From contig NW_006917093.1 in the NCBI RefSeq assembly GCF_000516985.1, positions 2,914,001-2,978,000 on the forward strand: a stretch of DNA of 64,000 nucleotides. Reading direction: 5' to 3'. A program made the position numbers and the translations under genes. How positions within the stretch are numbered: position 1 is the stretch's first letter; every line of letters begins with the position of its first letter. The stretch comes from Pestalotiopsis fici W106-1 (lineage: Eukaryota; Ascomycota; Sordariomycetes; Amphisphaeriales; Sporocadaceae). Below, in pieces: positions 55,636-64,000 of the stretch. The notes beneath the pieces were generated by a model. It made no database searches, was not told the origin of the DNA, and saw nothing but the letters and a program-made list of their open reading frames with translations.

Positions 55636-56823
55636 TTACACGGCCACTTTTTGCAATACAGCGAAGAACAGCGGGCCCCATCTCCCTCCGCTCGGGTGAT
55701 CAGGCAGCGCAATCCATCCATTTTTCGTGCTCTCTGCCCATTGTTCGACGCCTTTGCTCATCAGGTCACCGCTGCGTACGGACATGTCCCACCTAATGGC
55801 GTACTTTTTCTTCTCCTTGGCGACTAGTTCCTTTGCCTTTTCAATCACATCGTCGTTTTCGTCGCTGCTCAGAGAACACGTGGCGTAGAGGACGGTGCCG
55901 CCAACCTTGACGGCCCGCAGCGCCGTCATCAGGATGGCGGCTTGTATCTTGGCCGTCTTCTTGGACTGCCCGGACCGCCACGACGCCATTTCGTCGGCTA
56001 CTCGGCCGCCCTGTCTGGCCTTGTGGTGGGCATGCAGAACGTGTCTCTCGCTTGAACAGGGCGCGTCCAAGAGCACCTTGTCGTAGCCACCTAGGCCCAG
56101 CGGCAACGACTGGGCGGCATTTTGCTCCGTGCCGTCAAGTTTGAGCACCTTGACCTCACCCGACTTGAAAAAGGAGGCGGGCAAATATGACTGCAAATTG
56201 GCGGCAAGACGTTTGTTTCGTGCATTGTCAATCTCGTTGCTGTGTAGACAGCCACCGCCGAGCGAGGGCGCGGCCGGGTCAAAGTTGGCTGGCCGCAGCA
56301 GCTGCGCGAGAGACAGACTCTTGCCGCCGGGCGCCGCGCAGAGATCGAGCACTTTGTCGCCCGGCGTCGGATTGAGAATGCTGACAGCTAGCAGTGAAGC
56401 GGCGTCCAAATTCCAGTGCGTCATCAAGTGAGGACTTGAGCCCGACACCGAATGTGGTGGTGGAAACGGCGCCTCCGAGATTGACGACTCGGCCGTCTCT
56501 GCTGTGGATGCCCTCTGGTAGGCAATCAGTCGTGTCTGGTCATCTCCGCTGGACACTACTTCAGAGTGTTCCGAGGCGGCTGAACCTAGATCCAACGGAA
56601 AGCTGACGCGCTGTAAATCTCTGGTGTCGTTTTCGGTAAAAGTGCTGGGTATGCCGTCTGCCTCATAGCGATTGATGAGCACCGCATAGCGCGTTGGCGC
56701 TAGCAGGGCCGGGCGCAGCGAGTTCTGCCACCTCTCATCGCTATACTGGTTTGCATAGGTCCGATTGAATGACTCTTCTGCAGCCTGAATCTGCTTTTGT
56801 TGTGCTTTTGTGAGTGCCGGCAT
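55636..56823 (-). CDS. RNA m5C methyltransferase, NSUN4-like (RsmB/Nop2/Sun family)
   Basis: Single exon, 395 residues from the ATG at 56823; the frame extends three codons upstream only to a TTG. SAM-binding motif I is VLDLCAAPGGKSLSLAQLL (CAAPGGKS at 162-169). Motif IV DAPCSSERHVL (Cys256) and motif VI LYATCSLSS (Cys316) supply the two cysteines of the Nop2/Sun mechanism; one is the catalytic nucleophile and the other releases the product. DAPC-S-S-E-R-H resembles the DVPCTTDRH of NSUN4, the mitochondrial small-subunit rRNA enzyme. The order, the short N-terminus and the closing GPLFFAVLQKVAV fit that branch. Its 3' end faces the gene-poor region. Confidence 0.9.
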   Translation of the reverse strand: MPALTKAQQKQIQAAEESFNRTYANQYSDERWQNSLRPALLAPTRYAVLINRYEADGIPSTFTENDTRDLQRVSFPLDLGSAASEHSEVVSSGDDQTRLIAYQRASTAETAESSISEAPFPPPHSVSGSSPHLMTHWNLDAASLLAVSILNPTPGDKVLDLCAAPGGKSLSLAQLLRPANFDPAAPSLGGGCLHSNEIDNARNKRLAANLQSYLPASFFKSGEVKVLKLDGTEQNAAQSLPLGLGGYDKVLLDAPCSSERHVLHAHHKARQGGRVADEMASWRSGQSKKTAKIQAAILMTALRAVKVGGTVLYATCSLSSDENDDVIEKAKELVAKEKKKYAIRWDMSVRSGDLMSKGVEQWAESTKNGWIALPDHPSGGRWGPLFFAVLQKVAV

Positions 56824-57616
56824 ATTGGTCAATCAGAGGAGCTGATACAGACAGTTCCTTTACTCCAGGTTGGAGGACCCCGGCCTGATATCGATAGTCG
56901 AAGTTCAGCCTGGGAAATGATGTGGTAACCAGAAAGGATATACCCTATCAAGTCGCCCCGCTGGATTTGACCAGTATAGAATCTACTTCCCTTTCGAGAA
57001 GTCAAATAATGTGTGGTAAGAATTGAGGTTTCATGAATATCTGTGTTGAAAAAAAAAAAAAAAAAAAAAACTTTGACGGCAAGTGATAGTAAGTGTTGGG
57101 CAGAAGAATTTTCACAGCTGTCAGCGGACCGTACAAGCGGCTATCAGATGTGACATGTAGACCAACTCTATACCTCTGGTTTGCGATACACCCAAGTAAG
57201 TAGCTGGCAAAAGGAATGAATATTTGCTGTGCATTCTTATTGGTAAATCATGTCTATACAATTCAGTGCAATAAAAATATTCTACCCGTCATAGGATATC
57301 CCTCATGATAATTTCACGTGTTTAATTCTACTGATCAAAGCGACAGTGTTACTACTACGTTTAGACTTTTTTAAGCAAAAGCTTTCTTTGTTTGTTTCCT
57401 TCCCTCTTCTATTTGCCCTTCCTTTGCCTGTATATAAAACTTTACAGTGGAAAAATAGGATTGTTTTTTCTCATCTTTTTGGTTTAATGACAGAGGTCTA
57501 TAACACTCGCGAGTGATGTCCGATATCCACGATGAAACACTCCTTCTCCTATTACAAGACGTATATTCAGGCTCATATCTTTTATACACTTCATTCACAA
57601 AGCACACATTGACTTC
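56824..57616. other. spacer upstream of the NSUN4-like gene
   Basis: 793 bp with the promoter of the methyltransferase and the 3' flank of the RNA-repair fusion. It contains a 22-A tract at 57049-57070. No gene. Confidence 0.5.
57049..57070. repeat. poly-A tract (22 A)
   Basis: Uninterrupted A run. Confidence 0.9.
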
Positions 57617-60600
57617 TCACGCACTTGCATCATCGTCTCTGACGCCGCTCCCAAAAACATCATCTCTCCTCGACCTCCGATCCCAGACAAGGACACCGTC
57701 GCTGACGCGCTTAAAGTACATGATGCGATGCTGGGGGATAAACTCCTCGTCCGTCTGCTCGGCCTTCCACTGGTCTAGCGCCCGCTCCTTGATGCCCAGG
57801 AAGCGGTCCTCGTAGCCCACGAGGTAATCGCCGCTGTCCATGCCCGGGTCCCAGCGGATCCGGCTAATGACGTCGGCCGATGATCGGAACTTGCCCGCGT
57901 ACGTCGGCTTGGTGTTGAGGATGACCTTGTTCTTGTCGGCTCTCTTGGACTTTTTGGACGATGACGACGCCGCCGCTGCCGTGTCGTTGTTGCTCTCCTC
58001 GTTTGTCATGTCGTCCTCGTCCTCTTCGTCATCCTCCTCTTCCTCGTCCTCGGACTCGTCATCTCCAATGGTATACTCGCCCCAGCTCCGGTGGTCCAGC
58101 TTTAGATCACCGAGTTCCGACTGCCGGACGACGGCGGCACACATCCAGGAGCAGGCCGCGTCAAAGTATTTTTCGTCGGCGCGCATCTGGTCCTCAAACT
58201 TTTGCGCGGCCGACACGAGGGAGCCGTGAGCCAGTTTGAGCTCTTCCTTGGACATGGCTTGGCCTTGGCGGTTCTCCAATCGGTCCAAGCCAATGAGGTA
58301 GCAGCCCTGGTAGTCGGATTCCTCGTCCGACGAGTCCGTGGCGACGAACCGGGCGGGCCAGATTCGTGCGTGGATATTGGGTAGCCTGCGACCAATATCT
58401 ATTCTCTCTTGTTAGCGGGGGATTCATCTCTGGCACAAAAGTCTGGAGGCATCGCTCGCTTTCAAAGACTTACCAACTAGGAGCATGACACATTTGGACT
58501 CGAGCCATCCCACAAACCGACTACCCTTGGCAAGCGAGACGCCCCAAAACTGGACATCAATCTTGACATAACTCTTGTAGGCCTGGAGGAAGGTGCTGGG
58601 GCCGCTTTCTGCCGGCACCCGAGCGATGCCCATGAACTCTGGCCAGCTGATGCCCGGGCTGGCTAGTATACGGTCGGCCCGCTGAAACTCTTCCGCAATG
58701 GTCTTGACCGAAGGCGGGGAGGCCGCGGTAGCAACGTTGAGGCTCGGCGAGTGGTACCCGAGAATGACCATGGCCTCTCGAGACGTCCGGACGTAGCGCA
58801 GGCGCGTATGAAAGAACGGGTCAAAGACCATGTCCTTTTTCCAGTCAAAGTTGGCATAATGATGAAAGAAGCAGAGGATGATCATGGGCACTGAGGCAGA
58901 GCCGTGGTCACGGCTGAGCATCTTGCAGACCCGCGAAAGCAATACTGCAATATGAATTCCTCCTAGATATCCGAAGCGTGCGGCGTAGATGCCCCGCTGT
59001 TTGGCCCACGTCTTGATCAGGTAAAAGGCCGTTCTGAATGCCGCAAAGTCGGGCACCGTCCGCCGGATATAGTAGAGATCGCGGGCGGGCTTGAGCTTGG
59101 CGAGCGTCTGCGCCGGCAGTGAAAAGACGGGGCTGTTGGCGGGCAGCTTCATGGCGCGCGGCCACGTCTGGGCGATGAGCGCCGAGGCGCAGTACTGCAA
59201 ATCCATCTTGACGCCCAAGACCTCGAGCTCGAGCATGGTGCCCGACAGCGCGTTGACTCTGCGCAGGACCTTGACGCCCTTGGTTACCGCTCTGCGCAGC
59301 CTCTGTGTCGCGAGGGCAAAGAAGGTCTTTGGGCTGATCGAGCCCAGGCAGAGACAGTCCACGTCCGATGACGCAGTCCATACACCCAGGCCGTACGAAC
59401 CAACAGGCACCACGACAAATTGCACGCCTGTACGGTTCTGGGAATTTTCGGTGGCAGAGTCTGTATCCTCCAGAGTATCGCGCAACAGCTGCAAGGCTTC
59501 TTCTCTCTTGGCGAATTCCTCTTCTGGCGGAAAAACTTCAAGAGCGGCGAGACTGGATTTCAGCTCGTTGACATCGGCCAGATGGTCGGGGACTGTCTTT
59601 TCGGCCACTTTGATCATGAGACTTGAAGTCTCGTCGTCAAGCAATGATTCAGGGGCCAATTTGAGCGAGCATCGAACTCCCCAATGATCACTCGCATATG
59701 TCGATGAGATCTTACCATCTTGGTCGCCAGTGCCCTCGATATCCCTCTTTACTCGCCCAAACATGTTGAAGCCGCCAATCGAAAGTAGCTGACCAGCCTT
59801 GAACAAGATTCGATCGTATCTCTGTGGTCTATTGTTGAATCCACTGCCAACTATTGCGGCAGCCAGCTCGTTGGAGAGAGGGTCGAAAGTGGCACCCTGC
59901 TCGCCTTCAACGGCTTCGTAGATATCCTTTTGATCCAATTCCAGGCCAGTAGCATCGAGATTTCCAAGTCGCGCGGCTGTCCATGAGTCGGAAAATCCAG
60001 CTTCGAGCAGAATGCTCTCGATATCCGTCAAGTAATCGGCCGTTTGTGATGAGATGCTCTTCTTTTCGAGCGCGGCGCTGATCGTGGCGGTGCTCGTCGT
60101 GATGTTGAAGTCGCCAGCCATTATCGAGGGATTGTTCGTATGATTTTCGTCGAGATATCTGATGATTGACTGTAACTCGGACCTCTTTGCCGCCACCGAT
60201 CCGTCCGTGAGCCCACACGTCAGGTGCACGGTAGCCAATATCAGCGGCACAAAGTCGTCTCCATCTTGCCGGCCAATATCATCAAATTGTAATACTAATG
60301 ACCCTTTGTGTCGTCTCTTGAATGGAACCCACTTCCAAGAAAAGCACCATTTGCTCAGCACGACGACGTTGATGTGACTTGGCAGAGGCCCAATATCGAC
60401 CTGGTTGGGAGGCGCGTTTGTGACGAATGGGTACTCTCCTCGAACATCTTGATTAGCAAGGAGATGACAGAGAAAGTCATCGGTAACCTCTTCGAGTATG
60501 AGAATATCAGATGTGGCTGAAACATCTAGAATATTGCTCAAAAGGAGCGGATATCGCTCTTGTGACGGGGGATACTCAAACTCTGCCAAAACATTATAAG

Positions 60601-61420
60601 AGGCAATCTTGAGAGTCTCTGGACATTGTTGTCGCTCCCTGTCAGGGGATATCCTGCAGTACCTCCACGAGCTGCTGTTCACGGAGTACTGAAATGGCAC
60701 ACATCTCTGAGACGTAGGCGCTGCGTATGAGTCGACGTCGTCGCTTCGAGTGTTGGCTTGCACGGCTTCCAACTCATAGAAGTAGGAAGGGCTGGGCAAG
60801 GCACGGACCTTGAAGTCGCAAAGGCTGATCGTTCCCCATAAACACATTTGACTTGACACCTTGCCATCGATATGCGTCTTCTCCCGAACCAAGATGCAAA
60901 GCTCCTGTACATCCCACGCCACGGCCGGGATGAGGCTCGCCTTTTGCACCAAGAACTTGTGCGCGTCAGAGTCGAGATCGGTGCTTTGACCTATCGTCAT
61001 GTGCATGTTGTAGTCATTATCATGCTGTCCAAGTGACTCGAGTACAGCCTTCCTCGATTGCTTCAGCCCCGCTGCACGGTCGGCGTCATTGTCGTGGATG
61101 AAAATCGTGTTATTGTGCCGATGCGGGAACACTCCTGCAGCTCTTAGAGATATCGAGAGGGGCGTACCAAACTCGTTATCGAATTTGGCTTCTAGACTTT
61201 TGGAAATGGTATTTGCGGCTTCGTGAAGATATTCCGCTTTCACAAAAGGATATACGATGTTGACGTGTGGTGGCCATTTCTCATAGGCCTTGTCGTATAG
61301 CGTTCGCAAACTGTCGATAGAGGACCAGTGACTTCGTGGGGGAATAATGCATAGAGCCGTGTCACTTGATCCAAAATCGATTATTGGAGAATTAGATGAA
61401 GAAGTCTCCGAGGTCGCCAT
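57617..61420 (-). CDS. multidomain RNA-end repair protein: 2H phosphoesterase - EEP nuclease - nucleotidyltransferase - MJ1316 domain
   Basis: Two exons, 61420-58474 and 58398-57617 (75-bp intron); 1242 residues. The ATG at 61420 is the first in frame; the longer frame begins at a TTG. Domain order: a 2H phosphoesterase with HVNIVYPF (His52) and HMTIGQS (His140); an endonuclease/exonuclease/phosphatase domain with SYNVL (276), ILEEV (310-311), AGDFN (437-439) and SDHWGV (578-579); a poly(A)-polymerase-type nucleotidyltransferase with VGSYGLG, SSDVDC (Asp686, Asp688) and VKMDLQY (Asp740) plus its helical partner domain; an acidic linker; and a C-terminal MJ1316 (DUF504) domain at about 1143-1225 (RIRWD, YEDR, IPQHRI, VWDRRSR). 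All catalytic residues I can judge are present. MJ1316 has been proposed to recognise RNA cyclic-phosphate ends. The likely role is clean-up and re-extension of damaged RNA ends. Confidence 0.9.
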
Positions 61421-62510
61421 GACTCTTGAGATGAGTATATCGTTCTGGGGAAATTGCCAAGAAAGAGAATGGAAATGAACAGAAGTAAGAGTATGGCAAA
61501 TTGAAATCAATAATCAGCAATCAGCCACTGCCACCTTTGTCTATACAACTTTGCTTCTTTACAATAGTGAATGAGAAATATCAAAGAACCAAGAAAGCAG
61601 CTGATGGAGAAATATATATATTTGACCTGAAGTTCAAGAGCAAATTGGACATGATATAGTAATAGGCAGGGGAGGCTGAACTTGGCAAAGTTGAGGTGCT
61701 GTAGCTGTATCCCAGCAATGCCAAAATGAGCTAAAGTGGTGGGTTGGGTATAGGTATCAGCACTGAGTGGCCCCCTAAAGAAAAACTAAGCCATAGGCGC
61801 TAGGCGACAACTGAAATGGCCGTAATGGCATTGGCAAGTTGGAAATGTTTCCCTTGTTGAAACCGCCTCGGAATCCGTGCAGGAATATCGTGGCTGGCAA
61901 TGTCATTGGTCCGAACAGAAAATAAACCCCCCAGCTCTTCTCAGGAATTGTTCAGACCATGAACCGGGGTGAGTCACTCGTGTGGGCAGTGGTGGTGAGT
62001 CGTGCTTAAGCCAGGTCCAAGATCCACTCTTGGCGTGCTATTTCATTATGATTCATTCTGTCTGTGCCACCAGGCTGTGTTTATCACACGAGCCACACTG
62101 AGTTCACGGCAAGGGAACCACATGTGTATATTGACCGAGTCCAGAAAGCCTTGCAATAAGTATCAAGTCGGGATATATTTATGACAACACATATAGAATG
62201 TTTCCCCGTCGCCATCTCGTTGTGCAGGATTATTGGTTTCCCATAGGTTAAAATAGGATCTTGGCTTCTATTCAGATACCTGCCTCATTGGATTACTTCC
62301 CAAGCATGCCATCGCAACATGGCACCCAAAAAAAACAACCAAAGGCTATCATGGTCCAAAAAAGGGAGGAAAAAGGTCAACGGTGCTAAAATGATCCTAT
62401 ACCACAGATCCCGTGCTCCGTCAGCTCAGTAATTTCCACCATTGACCATTCCACAAGCGATAATCAGGTCTCGTCTTTCGCCCCCAATCCTCGATAGAAA
62501 GCGAGTTCTT
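61421..62510. other. intergenic region upstream of the RNA-repair fusion
   Basis: 1.1 kb with the promoter of the fusion gene and the 3' flank of the aldo/keto reductase. An ATATATATA run at 61612-61621 is the only promoter-like element noticed. No gene. Confidence 0.5.
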
Positions 62511-63912
62511 CTAGGACTCCAATTTGGCAGGCTTGATGGGCTTTTGCTCGGGAACATAGTCATAGGTGCCTCCCATTCCCAACAGCCAAACCTTTCCAGG
62601 GTGCTCGGGGTACTTTTCGCCGCCCCAGAGGAAGTTGTTCGGGAATCCGAGATCGAATGAGTCTGCTGCCTCGATCTCACGAATGTCCTCTTCATCAAGT
62701 TCGAGAGTCAGAGCCTGGATATTACCCTTGAGGTGATCTACCGTCCTACCACCAACAATCGGAAACACGTATGGTGCCTTGTGCGTGACGTATGCTTGAG
62801 CGACCGAGGTAATGATAGAGCCCTTTCGCTTTGCAACCGCCTCAAGGGCCCTGCTGACCTTGATTTCCCTCTCGGTTGCTTGAACCTTGCGGCCTGCAGT
62901 GCTGTTGCGTTGTTCTTCCGTCTTGAACTTGCCGCCACCGAGGGCGCCCCAGGGTGCGAGGCCCATCTTCTCATCGCGGACCATGGGCAGGATCTCACGC
63001 TCAAAGTCGCGGTTGGCAGCACTCCAGCGACCCTGGTAGACACAAAATTGACGAAGGCCGTGATCACGAGCATACTGGTTGGCCTTGGCAACGACCCAGG
63101 CTGGCGTATCGGAAATTCCTAGATAGAGCACCTTGCCAGAAAGAACAAGGGCATTGAGAGCCTGCATCACTTCCTCGATCGATGTGCTGAAATCCCACCA
63201 GTGCACGTAGAGCTATACCAATAGTCAGAACCGTTTTCATCATGTCAAATTATTGTAATCAGTTTGGTGGGCGGTCACGGCTTACAAGATCAATATAGTC
63301 AGTCTGCAGTTTCTTGAGACTGGCATTTACCGACGTATGCAAGCTCTTGGTGCCATTTCCGGTGAAGTTGGCAGCAATCTCACCAGTTCCAGAACGGAAA
63401 CATGTAGTATACTTGGTGGCAATGACTAAAATGCCGTATTAGCCAGGGGGAAACGGTTCCTCGATACATTTATACTCTGTAGCTAGCAGCAAGACTCACC
63501 CATTTGGTCACGGTTGCCGCGTTTCTTCATCCACTCGCCAATCCATTTCTCCGACTCCTCGAATTGGTAATTATTCGCAGTGTCGATAAAGTTGCCGCCT
63601 TGCGAGTGGAAGAAGTCGAGGATCTCCTCAGTCTGTTTCTGATCGCAAGCACCCATATATTCTGGTTGAATTCATTAGTACTCACGTTCTTGTCAGATTC
63701 GTACAAACAAGACTTCATTCAGAAACTTGTGGCCTTTGAAGTAGGAGAGAAAATGTATGTAGCAGGAGGTAGAAATACTCACCCTTCCAGGCATCTCCAA
63801 AGTTCATTGCACCAAGGCAGAGAGGCGAGACTCGAATGGAAGCACTGGGCGAGAGAATGCGATAGCGGCCCAGAGGGCTCTTGGGCGCAGGGGCCATTGG
63901 CAAGAAAGACAT
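62511..63912 (-). CDS. aldo/keto reductase (norsolorinic-acid-reductase / aryl-alcohol dehydrogenase type)
   Basis: Four exons on the minus strand: 63912-63783, 63661-63500, 63425-63286 and 63212-62511. They join in frame to 377 residues. The catalytic tetrad of NADPH-dependent aldo/keto reductases is present: Asp70 and Tyr75 in [10 protein letters not shown], Lys102 in VIATKYTT, and His148 in LLYVHWWD. The [16 protein letters not shown] segment and the [10 protein letters not shown]...PIVGGRT region (cofactor side) match the AAD/NorB subgroup common in filamentous fungi. The ATG at 63912 begins [18 protein letters not shown], the usual start for this group; an upstream ATG at 63972 adds a Gln/His-rich leader I consider 5' UTR. 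The substrate is unknown; many members are general aryl-aldehyde reductases. The promoter lies in the last bases of the window or beyond. Confidence 0.92.
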
Positions 63913-64000
63913 GTTGACTGATTGGGGCGGGCTTTTGGTAGGGGATGGGTGACGATGTTGCTGCTGTTGCAAGGAGCTCTGGTGCTTGATCCCCGAGAGT

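Noticed and set aside
59091..59687. 198-codon plus-strand ORF inside the RNA-repair gene
   Set aside because: Shadow of the nucleotidyltransferase region; low-complexity Ser/Leu/Arg composition and no family features.
1..64000. CRISPR arrays, prokaryotic operons, riboswitches
   Set aside because: The window is a eukaryotic nuclear sequence; tandem repeats present are microsatellites or coding nonapeptide repeats, not spacer-repeat arrays.

Overview
The window is nuclear DNA of a filamentous ascomycete, most likely a sordariomycete and plausibly Hypocreales. Introns are short (about 45-110 bp) with GTRNGT-type donors, CTNAC branch sites and YAG acceptors. The core genes are eukaryotic (TFIIF alpha, BUD13, EXO70, NSUN4-type methyltransferase), the AspRS-DUF2156 fusion is typical of filamentous Dikarya, and a single 5S rRNA gene is dispersed among protein genes. 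I cannot name the species. Intron-containing genes were joined by hand; every exon chain given keeps frame to its stop.

Layout. 1.7-5.3 kb: housekeeping genes TFIIF alpha (+) and BUD13 (-), convergent. 6.5-13.3 kb: accessory genes, namely a TcmP/LCMT-like methyltransferase, a seven-exon rhodopsin-like membrane protein and a divergent cytochrome P450. A 5S relic lies at 7.9 kb and an intact 5S gene with its upstream TATA box at 14.0 kb. 14.5-20.1 kb: five genes on both strands whose products all carry runs of a nine-residue repeat (G-x-x-N followed by five variable residues, often ending Q-I). One is a SesB-like alpha/beta hydrolase, two have a transmembrane segment, and two are small soluble proteins. 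Several repeats contain a Q-I-G-x-x-N core like the RHIM/PP amyloid motifs. I read this as a candidate amyloid-signalling or regulated cell-death cluster of a type I do not recognise; it is the main discovery lead. 20.6-23.4 kb: an ACC-synthase-like aminotransferase and a bacterial-type DinB protein.

24.1-30.5 kb: an alpha/beta hydrolase diverges from erdS, the AspRS-DUF2156 fusion that makes ergosteryl-aspartate; the hydrolase is a candidate partner, and a small TA-flanked MITE lies between them. 35.3-36.8 kb: a class III aminotransferase. 38.1-40.1 kb: exo70.

40.1-55.6 kb: a 15.5-kb gene-poor stretch between two convergent 3' ends. It is rich in microsatellites, homopolymers and AGGTAGGTA-type motifs, and its only plausible coding unit is a 40-residue cysteine-rich ORF. 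55.6-61.4 kb: an NSUN4-like rRNA methyltransferase and a 1242-residue RNA-repair fusion (2H phosphoesterase, EEP nuclease, nucleotidyltransferase, MJ1316 domain). 62.5-63.9 kb: an aldo/keto reductase.

The window alternates between conserved housekeeping blocks (ends and middle) and an accessory island (about 6.5-23.4 kb) where the unusual repeat family sits.
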